A DNA stretch of 64,000 nucleotides. Origin: Gamsiella multidivaricata (lineage: Eukaryota; Mortierellomycota; Mortierellomycetes; Mortierellales; Mortierellaceae). Below the pieces are notes generated by a model. It had not been told where the DNA came from. It was given only the letters and a program-made list of their open reading frames with translations, and ran no database searches. The position numbers were made by a program, and so were the translations under genes. Shown here piece by piece: positions 13,464 to 24,174 of this stretch (the first letter of the stretch is position 1; the number at the start of each line of letters is the position of its first letter). The DNA lies in the NCBI RefSeq assembly GCF_025024155.1, contig NW_026251758.1, positions 221,106 to 285,105 on the forward strand, written 5' to 3'.

Positions 13464-14580
13464 ATGGCTCCCATTACTCGTCTCGCTGTCCTCGCGATGC
13501 TTGCCTCCGCAGCATTCGTCAATGCTGTCCCAGTCCTCGCACCCGTGGAGCCTTCGGGTGCCGTGCCCGCTTTGGCGGCCAGTGATGCCTTTGCCTCAGC
13601 CCCCGAGACGTCCAGTCCTGTTCTGGAGAAGCGTGCTGTTGCCACCGTCATCACTAAGTGCACTAAGCCAGGCACTATTGCCATCACCTTTGACGATGGT
13701 CCATCGGATTTCACCAACGGTCTTCTTGATATCTTGAAGAAAAAGGGTGTCAAAACAACCTTCTTCTTGAACGGTGTCAACTATGGCAATATCACTGACC
13801 GCGCAGACGTTGTCAAGAGGGCTTACAAGGAGGGACATCAGATTGCATCCCACACCTGGAGCCACCAAGACTTGGCCACCCTTACCACAAGCCAAATTAA
13901 AACCGAGATGAAGAAACGTAAGTGGGGTTCTTTTGATGTGTGAGGAGACTTGTGTCCGTGCACCGTCTCTTATCCGTGCAAGAGCTTAGAAGGAAACGGT
14001 TGCACAAAAAAAGAAAACAAAGTGTTTCTTCTGTGAGTGTGCCATGGAAACCATCTTTAAAGCAAGCCCTGATCATCTCTCCCTCATTCATACGTGATCA
14101 ACGTTTTTTATAGTCGATGACGCGGTCAAGAAGATCATCGGCGTGCGCCCTGTGTTCATGCGCCCTCCCTATGGTAGCGTGAATGACCAGGTCCTCAGTG
14201 TCTTGGGATCGCAAGGCTACAAGGTTGTTACCTGGGATAAGGACACCGAGGACTGGAAGCGTAAGTTGGAGTATTTTCTGAAGATGTTCAGTGATTTGTT
14301 TGAAAATGGTGCTTACTGCTTACTGACATTGCTTCTTCATTCTTTACGATAATTAGACCCTACCGACGTCGCTAAGAGCTTGAAGGTTTACACAAAGATT
14401 TTCGGCACTGCTGGCGAGGTCAAGAAGGCCGGTCACATCGTCCTTGAGCACGACACCCACGAGTTGACAGCACTGTCGCTGGCTCCCCAGGCCATCGACC
14501 TGGCCATCAGCAAGGGCTTCAAGGTTGTCCCCGTTGGTACCTGCTTGGGTGTCTCCAGCAGCGCCTGGTACAGGAAATAA
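13464..14580 (+). CDS. Secreted polysaccharide (chitin) deacetylase, copy 2
   Basis: CE4 family enzyme, tandem paralogue of the upstream gene. Exons 13464-13917, 14114-14260 and 14357-14580 give 274 residues. Signal peptide at 1-21 (AVLAMLASAAFVNA) is followed by an Ala/Pro-rich propeptide ending in LEKR (residues 54-57), a Kex2-type dibasic site, so the mature enzyme probably begins AVATVITKC. CE4 motifs: ITFDDGPS, SHTWSH, MRPPYGS, DTEDWK, LEHDTH. The C-terminus SSAWYRK matches copy 1 in style. Intron 1 is at the same codon and phase as in copy 1; intron 2 is unique to this copy. The propeptide with dibasic site is absent from copy 1, suggesting different processing. Confidence 0.93.
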
Positions 14581-15386
14581 ATATCGACTCTTGAATCGAT
14601 TTGCCAGCTCTAGAATCATTTTCTGCTTCAACAGAAGCTGGGATTCATGAACGTATTTAATTAGTACATCTATTCCATAATCATCGCAACCTCCTTTTAC
14701 AAACATTCGTAGTTCAGTGCGAACTCTCTCCTCTCTTCACATGGTATAAAATAGCCCAAGGGCAATAAAATACTATATCCGTATAATATTACCGTTCCTC
14801 TTTTTGACGCGACGTAGTTTTTCGTGTTCAATCCCCTTAAATGTGTCTCCGAACTATGGCCTTCAGGCACCAGGAGCTCGGCAATCAAAATCAAAGAAGA
14901 CGGGGCGGGGGGAACCACACTGATTGACTGTTGCGCTAATAAGTTTCGAAGAAGACCATAGCCTGACTTTTTTTTTTGGGACATGGTCATATGTCGAGTC
15001 AACGCTCTCAACTTTGCACCATACGGGGATAGCATCGTCCACTCATGCTCATGCTCAATACTATTATACATGTAATGACATGGCCGCTTGTTGCTATTCG
15101 TCGCTCTATATAGCTAAAGAGAGAGAGAAAGAGAGAAAGAAAGAAAGAGAAAGAGAGCATTCTGTTTTTTCCAACTTTGCATGGAATGAACATTTCTCTT
15201 TCTCTTCATTCCCAATTCATTCATTCATCATCCTCATTCCTCAATCAGTACTGTCCCTTCACTCTCAGGACTCCCGCAAAATTTCTATCGTAACACAAAA
15301 CTCGGCTTCGCCCAAATTGCTTCCACCCTCCCGCCCTTCCATCCCCCCCTCCTCAACGCACCCACCTCAGGAAATTCATCGGCATC
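14581..15386. other. Intergenic region and Ral promoter with GA microsatellite
   Basis: No gene. A TATATAG element is at 15107-15113, followed by an imperfect (GA)n/(GAAA)n purine tract to about 15157 and then a CT-rich leader to the Ral start. The frame overlapping the tract is low-complexity. Confidence 0.5.
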
Positions 15387-16176
15387 ATGGGCAAGAAAGC
15401 AAAGCAAGATATTCCCTTGCATAAGGTCATTATGGTCGGCTCTGGAGGTGTCGGAAAGTCCGCCTTGACACTTCAGTACATGTACGGCGACTTTGTGGAA
15501 GAATACGATCCCACCAAGGCGGACTCATATCGGAAAAAGATCTCGCTCGACAGCCACTCGTGTCAGATCGATATCTTGGATACCGCAGGCCAGGAGGAAT
15601 ACGCTGCTGTGAGTAACACTTTGTGGAACAGACAATGAAAATGGAAGGTTAGCAGGTTATGACTGTGTCTGGAACCTGCTTTTCTCATTAACTCTCTCTT
15701 TTTTTTTGTTTGTCATAGATCCGCGATAATTACTATCGGTCAGGGGAGGGATTCCTTTGCGTATTCTCGATATGTGAGTACGAGTCCTTTGTGCACACAC
15801 AAGAGTTCAGAGACCAAATTGCTCGAGTCCTCGACGACGACAAGGTACATCACTCAGTCTCATTCCTTTTTTCATTTATTTATTTAATTATTATTGCATG
15901 TCTGCTGACCAACTAACTCAACTGTTCATATTAAAATAGGTGCCATTTATCCTCGTCGGCAACAAGGCAGATTTGGGACAACTCCGTAGGGTGAATGCAG
16001 CAGAGGCCACAGAAAGGGCTGCGGGATGGGGCTGTCATTACATGGAAACATCTGCCAAGACTAGACAGAACGTAGAAGAGGTCTACACGCTTTTGTTGAG
16101 ACAGATCCAGGAGCGTAAACTCGGCAGCAAGGATCGCGATCGAAAGAGGAAGAAGAGAAAGTGTGTTATCCTCTGA
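15387..16176 (+). CDS. Ral-type Ras-family small GTPase
   Basis: Membrane-tethered GTPase switch. Exons 15387-15608, 15719-15844 and 15940-16176 give 194 residues. G1 is GSGGVGKSA (18-26); the switch I/effector loop [12 protein letters not shown] (40-51) matches animal RalA apart from one acidic residue; G3 is [13 protein letters not shown]; then [19 protein letters not shown]4 NKAD and G5 TSAK. The C-terminus is a polybasic stretch (RDRKRKKRK) ending CVIL, a CaaL box expected to be geranylgeranylated. The KADSYRKK effector and [15 protein letters not shown] switch II region are Ral hallmarks, distinct from Ras, Rap and Rsr1. In animals Ral acts through the exocyst; that link is inferred here. 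A donor-like GTGAGT within exon 2 (at ATATGTGAGTAC) is read through. Confidence 0.9.
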
Positions 16177-16253
16177 AGAGGCACTAGGACCATTAACACC
16201 ATATCAGTCCAACAGAAAACTATTCACAACCTTCAGGTCCGAAGGAGCATTCG

Positions 16254-16281
<28 letters not shown>
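16254..16281 (+). repeat. Poly(A) tract, 28 bases
   Basis: Uninterrupted A run 77 bp after the Ral stop codon, in its likely 3' untranslated region. Comparable tracts occur at 21039-21067 (T29), 24146-24173 (T28) and 46205-46229 (T25, within an intron). Confidence 0.9.
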
Positions 16282-16285
<4 letters not shown>

Positions 16286-16478
16286 TGGGAACGCACGGCC
16301 GCGACAATATAGACTACACATATACTTAGCACCATAATCTAATCCTGGAGCCGTTATATACCATAAATATCATTTATTAATAGCTCGACAATGCTATATT
16401 TGATGCTCAGTTATGAGCAAAAAGTGCTGGATCATTGTAGAAGATTGAGTGCCTTTAAATCGCCTGTTTCCCAAGTAG

Positions 16479-16531
16479 CCGTACCAATGCACCGCATACA
16501 TCCTGACGCTGCATTGGTACTAATGGTACGG
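16479..16531. repeat. Inverted repeat / hairpin with two alternative pairings
   Basis: GTACCAATGCA (16481-16491) is perfectly inverted as TGCATTGGTAC (16510-16520), leaving an 18-nt loop. The left arm extended outward, CCGTACC (16479-16485), can also pair with GGTACGG (16525-16531), so two mutually exclusive stems are possible. It lies in the gene-free region 300 bp after the Ral gene. Confidence 0.55.
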
Positions 16532-19500
16532 GATACTTAACATGAGCGCGTCCGTTGCAACCAGTAGCGGAGAGCAGAAGAACGGATATATTGCACTATG
16601 GTGTCGCTTCTGTATAGCTGCGGTTCTCTAAGAGTTGACGCCGTTGCTGTACTAAACCTCAGGTCCACAGTCATTTCATGCGGTACTAAAGTATAACTTC
16701 ATCGTTAGATGGATGCGGATGGATGAGAGTAAGACGGCTTTGCCCCATAAGCCTTCAGTGTAGCCCCAATGGTGAGCTGTTTATTGCTTATGTACACTCA
16801 TACGACCATGCATTTCATCGGTCGGGTTCATTTAATTCTTACCCGTATAAGTTCGCGACGTGACGAGAAACGACGACCAAACGCGGTGGTGGTCGGTGCG
16901 TAGCGTATAGGTTCGCATTCACCTGCTTGTATTCCATTTTGTATCCGCACGTACACACACACGCAAGCATGCAAACGGACTGTATTATTGAAAAGGGGAA
17001 AAAAAAGCATATGTTCACACGCCTTGCCTAGCCCCTCCACAATGCCATTGTTACTTTTTTTTTTTTTTTTGCTGTGCTTCAAGTGGGAGATGAGTGTTTG
17101 TGAATCGCATCGCAAATGAATCAGCATCATCTCATCCGTTTCATTCGTCCCGATCACCGATCCGTAATTTTGTCCGACGATAATATCATGCCCTGAAGCT
17201 ATCAGGGTACCTATCTTGGTACGTTAGTGGCACGAAATCGATTTATGTGCACCATTTGCTAAGAGGAGAGTGAGTTATTTTACATAACTCTCCCCCCCCA
17301 TTTCCGCATAAACACATGCAGCTCGGGCCGATATTGATTCACTTTTTGCTTGCTGTGTGTACCAGCAATTGTCTTTATTTTTTTTTATGGATGTCTAACC
17401 AAGTTCAACTACTACGTACTCTTTTTTTTTTTGTTTTCTTGCAAAATGCGCGTGGAAGTCAGTGGTGACCCATGCTTCATAAGGCCATGTACCCTTGAGG
17501 TAGTATTTATGTATACCGGGCTCGCACAGCCATGTGCGTATTGTCCAATTGCCATGCAGCTTTGCTTTTCGATGCGGTTTGTGTTTTTCTCTACTCATTT
17601 TATTGATGTGTCCTCGATAAGTGGTACAAAAAAAAAAAAAAGTTGACAGTCGCAGTCAAAACCCCGTGCTGCTGATCCCTGTTCTTCCCAGTTCCAGAAT
17701 CGATTCCGCATTCATCGAGATATGATCAGGAGCCCGAATTTCGAGCTTTGGTCGTAGTGATCAAAGCTTTCAAAAACTTTTGCAGTTGATGTATAGCAGT
17801 TTGAATTATCGATGGTATAGTGAATAAACATGGGAGTAAACTATATAACGCCCGTAGATTTCCAGCAGATTTAGAATGAAGGAGAGAAGAAGTGTGCAGA
17901 GCGGGAAAGGGGGGAAGGGATTGGATCCAAGGTCCTATTGCAGGTTTAATGAAGTGCACCGGATCGAGCAGGGTGTGGGGAAGGGACAATAGCGAGGAAA
18001 GGGTCCAGGACGGAATGGTCAGGGCACTGTAGGAGTACAAAGATTGACTGCTGGATCCTTGAGCTGGGTGGTCAGAGCAGCGTGGAGGAGGGAAACGATT
18101 GCATGTTAGGTTGTCAGAACGAGGATAATATCTTAATAATGGTTGTTACCGCTCATGCATGATTCATCCAACGAGAGATCAGGTTGCTTTGCGTATTGTG
18201 TGTGTACATGTACGTTCATGGCGTTAAAGTCTCCATAAAAAAACAAGAGGAAGTATTAATAAATCAAGGCAAAAACTGAGCGAGCGACTATCACTACGTC
18301 CGATATTATTTACCAAGATGGGCGAGAGAGTCTGGGAGGGGGAGGTGGACGAAATATACAAACCAGTAATAGTAGAGATCGGCTATGGCGCCCAAAAGCA
18401 AGCGGAAGGGCGCACGCTCTTGGTCAAATCAGCCTACGAAACCATCGAATATGGTTCATGGTCATGAGTATGAACCTTCAAGTTTTGGTCCGCATGTCTA
18501 AACCGTAGGATAAATGTGTGGCGCTTTGAGACCCACGCTCCTTCAAGTATGTAAGCGCGGATAGCGGCCCAATAATTGGCCGAACTGGGAAGAATGAAGA
18601 CGCCCATGTCGAATGATGCATCGGCATTTTTTTTTTTTGTACTGTATGAATTTTGGATCGTCTTTATTTTGAATTGTTTTTAGTGCTGTTTTCTTCCATA
18701 GATATTGTCCGTACAACAGCGTCACTGCATCTCATCTGCATGGACTCCTCGACTTGGTAGGGGTGCGAAAAAAAGAAGAGATATCCAGGTTGACATCGAT
18801 CGTGAGGACAAAGTAGATATGCGTTAAGATCTTATGGATAAGCGCGAAAAAATAAAAAAGATAGTGATCAGAATGCGAGTTTTTAGGTATCTAGCGCGTC
18901 TTAAGAAGGCCATCTTGACTTGGGTGTAATGATGTCTTGAGTTATTTGTATGACAAGAATTAAAATAAAAACAATGCAGAGCGACTTTTGTGGCGAAGGG
19001 ATGAAAGAGCTCATGCAAGACCGGATAGTTGAGTTCAAGCCTTTGGAAAAAAGAATTAGCTGGGTAATGATAGAGTGGCCTAGGCTTTTATTATGCTTTC
19101 TTGCATCGCTCTTTTACGCTACATCCCTAAACAGAAAGATACACTCGAGCTGTATAGCACAGGATGGGTTGGGGAAGTACACGATCCATCACGACAGATT
19201 ATCAATCTAGCGTCGACTTCTAAAAAGAAGACGCACTCTCGAAAGGCAAGCAGAACTACAAAACTGTACATACGAGTGTATATGAAGCAGGAGATGCTTC
19301 CCGATTATGGCAAAGGCAAGATGTAATTTATCGCATTGTAATTATTTGCAGTCAAAATATCCGGTACTGCATACAAATGTATGGAACAAGATTACTTTAA
19401 CGTTCATTGCCTTGCCTGCAGTATATAGGAGCAGGATCTCAGACAATCTGGGCAATCCTTATGGTCTTTACGGTTCTTGATAGAAATGTTACCTCCGCAT

Positions 19501-21038
19501 ACAAATTCCTTGCCACGAATGAAGCATAGCTTGAATAGAGGAAGTCGTCGCTCACCTCGCAACGGCTTCATGAATTTTGGAGACGTAAAAGCCGACATCT
19601 TTTTTTTCAGTCTACTGGATGATTAAGGTCTCAGAAAAGTGGAAGCATCCGCATATGACAATAGCCCCCAACTTCCATATCTACTAGCACACCGGTCCAC
19701 GTTGTTCTTATATATGTGAAACGTTGCGCCCAGTTGCCCTGCTTCTGAATGTTGGGTGTGAGCATTCACAAGCATAATTAAAGAGATCGGCGTCTGGTCG
19801 ATAACTTTCTTTTTTTATTTTTTGTACCCTCATCCATATTTTTGCCGACGGATGACTGTTGGAAATGATACCGAACTTTGCGGATCCAGTGCCCTTCTCA
19901 TGTCTATTGTTTAAGAAGAGTTTTGAGAGATCCGGTGGTGATCATCTATGGGGTAATCGTTCGTCCAAACTTCCAGACAGCTTAACAAGATCGGTCGGTG
20001 GTCGCCATGTGTGCTTCGTCTTTTTTTTTTTTACAAAACCATGAAAACAAATATGCGAGCAATGTGGACGGATAGTTTCCACCAAACAATTACGACAGCG
20101 ATACCTTTGTGTGCGCTAGAGAGCGCAACGAAAAAAAAAGATGGTTAACGTCGTTTAGTGAACTAGTCGACCTTATGTCAACAATGAACCTGAGAGACTA
20201 AGAGGCTGGACTTTCTTTCTCTCTCTTTTGCGCGCGCGCGTTCTTTTGCGTCGTTTCTGTCGCTCCCCCTGATACAACCTTTCTTTCTGCAAGCTGCATG
20301 AACGCATTCCGGAAACACTCGGGATTTTAGAATAAGAAATTGTGAAGAGTCATCATGAACATGCAAACTTTGTTTGAAAACATACAGATTTTTATAATGA
20401 GTTCAAATAAAAGAAAGAGTGAATTTAAAGGTGCGCACAACCAAATCCTGCAACTCACGGTGCGAGAGTGCTGCGAGGTCCCTTGTTCTCTAGCGCGATA
20501 CAAGATCCGTAATGACATTTTAATAGTAGTATAATAATAATTGATGAGTATGCAATACACAAGGCAAATTGTCGTGGTAAACGAAAGGAGCGGCCCAGAT
20601 CATAGCTTAACACAGTGTTTCTATATCCTTCATCTAGTCCAGAAAAACATATGCGGGATGATAATGGACGTCTGACATTAAAGAAGGTACAAACCCTTTG
20701 TTCTCTGTCGACCCTAAGACAGAGGGCCTGTTAGCCATGCAGCCAGCAATAGCGCAGCTCTCTCTTCTAGATCTGGACTTCGCGTACTGCTCTCGGCTGT
20801 TGAAAAAGAGGCGACTGTTTAATACTGCTCTCGTACATTCATCTGGGCAATGCGAATGAAGAACCCTTCTGACATCCGATATCCCATATCCTTTGCTTGT
20901 ATACACGATCAGTTTGCCCTCGTGTAGGCTAGCTGAAGTGTGCAATGCAAGGACTTGACTAAAGGAAAGATGGGTTGAGGTGAAGGTCCAAGAGCAGATC
21001 CTTCTACTTTATCAATCTTGTCATCACGGTTCCGGTTG

Positions 21039-21170
21039 TTTTTTTTTTTTTTTTTTTTTTTTTTTTTGGTTTACCCAATGAAGAAGGTGCCCACGATTTG
21101 AACCTGACTCCCCCTCAACTTTAATTGGTTGGCGTGGTTGATCATGAACCGCAGACGCCGCCCACCTTTC
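21039..21170 (-). repeat. tRNA-like sequence followed by a 29-base A tract (SINE-like candidate)
   Basis: Read on the minus strand, the sequence has an acceptor-like pair AAGGTGG...GCACCTT (6 of 7), and a T-arm with the invariant-like loop in GGTTCAAATC (4 of 5 stem pairs), but no good D-arm and a poor anticodon stem. It continues for 18 nt and ends in 29 A. A tRNA-derived head with an A tail is the layout of a SINE or retro-pseudogene. I found no clear target-site duplication. A functional tRNA is unlikely. Confidence 0.3.
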
Positions 21171-24143
21171 TATGGCTGATTGGTGCCATCCAGGTATTAA
21201 GATGAATGACAGTAATTCTAAGTGGATGGTAAGTGGTGCGTTCGTGGGCGTGAAAGCATACAGATATTATCGCCGAAAATGACTGCACTACACTGCTTTT
21301 TCGGTCGTGGACTACTGATGCAATTAAAAAATGCTACTCTGCTTCTCCATCTTTGTTGATAATCTTTTGGAAGCCTAGACCTTTAAATAATTCGATGAAG
21401 GGACACGTTTTTTTCTGCGTGGACGTGAATGTGGATGCGGATATGGATATGGATGAGAATAGTGTTACTGATCAAGCCCACAGCAGCGGAATAAACTCGA
21501 CCTTGAAACTGGCATTGCAAGGGATTGTCAATGAATCCAGCGCAGTAGGTCTAGTCGCGCTTTTTCTCACACTCCACCAACTAGTGAGGCCACTGACCAA
21601 TCGCGTACAAGGGAGGACTCTTGGTTCAATTGTTGATCTGCAATTCATTTCATGTATTTTAATATTCAATTTCTTGCCAACTTCGCCACAGCAGCTCTCT
21701 CCTTTATTCCTTTATAGTTCAACTAATTGCAGCCACAACATCTCCATATGGCAGGCCCACACGCACTTTCTTTCTTTTTTTATTTTTATTTACTTTATAC
21801 AGTATTTGACTAACAACTCGTCATTCTCACACTTTCAATGCCGAGGCGGAAGACTTATTATATGACTTTCAAAACTTCCTTTTGGCAGCCCATTTGAAAC
21901 CAATGGCCTGTCACCCGGCCAGGACGTCATCGCCCATTTCGACTTTGGCCCATTTGAAAGAGTACCGAGGATCTGTCTTGCGATCGTGCGGTACTCCAGC
22001 AGGAATATGGTGGATCGGGCCATCGGCATAAACACGATCAAGAGGTGTTAAATTGCGGAGCACCTATTAAGCAATAAGCGCTCGAGGATTTCTTTCTTCC
22101 TTTCTTTTTGTTTTACTGAGCGTTGACCAATCCTGGTTTAGCGACAACAGAGCTGCATGCAGTCTTTATGTGCGTGTGCGTTTTAGTTACGTTCATGGAA
22201 CGGAGTAAAAGGACGGGAGGAAAAGGAGACTCGACAGAAAAGGAAAGGAACAAGCACACAAGTCCCCACCTCGCCCTTGAACGCTCGGAGTTTTACTCTA
22301 TACGTGCCGTTGTTCTCTTCCTTGACCTTAAATTCATCCAATGAACAAGGCGTTTATTTATTCAATCCGTAGCTTTCCTCTTGTTTTGTTTCTGATTGCG
22401 CGGGTTGTTTTCCCTTTTTTTTTCTTTCTCTCAAGAGTCTGGTCCAGTCTGATCTTCTCTCTCCAAAAGCCCATACGGCCATTCAGATGGTCGTTTATTT
22501 CAGGCCATACAGTGAGATGGACAATCAGTCGTCCAAAGCCCGTGGACGGTAAGACCAAGCACAATCGTGCCACGAAATACGCATTTTCTTAAAGAAAGAG
22601 AAAGCAGCAAACGAGACAAAGCAAAGGAGGACAGGATCATGAACGTTTCTAATAAAGACTGTCACAACTTTATAGAATGGAGAAATTCGGACCAGACCTT
22701 ACTGAATCTGGAATGCCGCCGTGAAGCAACAATAGAAATGTATATATATTTATACATATCAGATTTCAATTAAAGTCCTTTGAAGGGCAGGTATCTTCTG
22801 TACAAAATAATGGTCGTTGTCACTCTATGGAGTCATGAATCTCGCATATCTCTCTGGAGGTACACTAACAAGAGGAGCAAACAAATAAACAAGCACGGTA
22901 GAGCGTAAGCAACCGTGTCGCAGTTCATACCACTCATCGGGTTCAACAACAGACAAAATGTAGGTCAACCCTGTCGATCTTGGGCAACATTGTTTCCTCA
23001 CCCCTTATTCCCTATTAAAAAAAAAAAAGGCCATTGGATCGATGGAGCGCAAGGTATCCATTTTGGGTAGATACTTGCAAGTTCATGAGTCCATCGGATG
23101 AATCTTGGGTCCCCACAACCCAGGCCTGTTATGCTTGGCTGGCGATCCAACTGGGGTCGGGTCGGTGTTTTGTATAGTTGTCATTAGATTTGTGCAAGGA
23201 TGTTGAGTGCCAAACAATCTGAGCGCTGTTACAGCCCCACGTCGTCCAAGAACACGGTAACGCTCTGAAGCGAGAGGGGAGGGGTTGTATTTATGGTGCA
23301 GAATTAGGCGATTGTGATCGATCAAAGATGAAAGAAAAGAATAAATGTATGTAATGGGGATGGAATCGGTGTTGTACCATAAACAGGGCGTGGAAGAATT
23401 ATGACTTAACGGTCAGCGAGCAATAGCGACATCGGCATCAACAAACCAGAGCTGTTCAGGCGTTTACAAAAAAAGATGCTTTGCCTGGCGGAATCAATCG
23501 AGTCCTTTTGGAGAACAGTGTTTTTGTCTGATGGTCAGTCATAAACTTTAACTGGTCGTCGTCTCAGATGCAGATGCCAGGGCCAGGGTCAGGGTACATA
23601 TGAAAAAAGCACAGTGGGTGAGAGTGAGGAAAGGAAGAGCTCCAGGAATTGGTTCCTTTATAGATAAAGCGGTTGGATTTTGGTGTGCTTGTCATTGGTG
23701 CTGTTTAGCTATCTAGTCGCACACAATAGTCCATTTACATGTAGCAACAGAACGTGGTCGATGCTTCTTTTCATACTTTGTTGTTTGTGCAGGAATGATT
23801 CTTGATGGTCGCTGGGATTGTTTGTTTTCTAAATCTGTTACTACCACCACTACTACTCTACTACTACTGCTGCTGCTGCCGCTATCGGTGCTGATGATGC
23901 TGTTAATATATTACGCCGCTTTGTTTGCAGACACCAGACATTCTCTCTCGCTCATTCTCTCCCATCATATTTTTGCTGGAGAGGCTTTATTTCGTCCCAT
24001 CGCTCAAATAACTATAGCACGCGGTCGATTGTTTGTGTTTGTGCGTGTGCGTATGATGCGCAAATACATCTTCATAATATGGCGCCGGACAGTCTGGCAC
24101 CCGCGGGGAAAACGGAGCAGAGCGCAGACGCAGGTTTCTCTCT

Positions 24144-24174
<31 letters not shown>

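Noticed and set aside
15773..15790. Donor-like GTGAGT inside Ral exon 2
   Set aside because: Reading through gives [16 protein letters not shown], which aligns with the Ral family; splicing here would remove conserved residues.
21353..21865. 170-codon plus-strand frame in the gene-free region
   Set aside because: The second half is hydrophobic poly-Phe noise from AT-rich DNA and no splice sites join it to anything; no recognisable domain.
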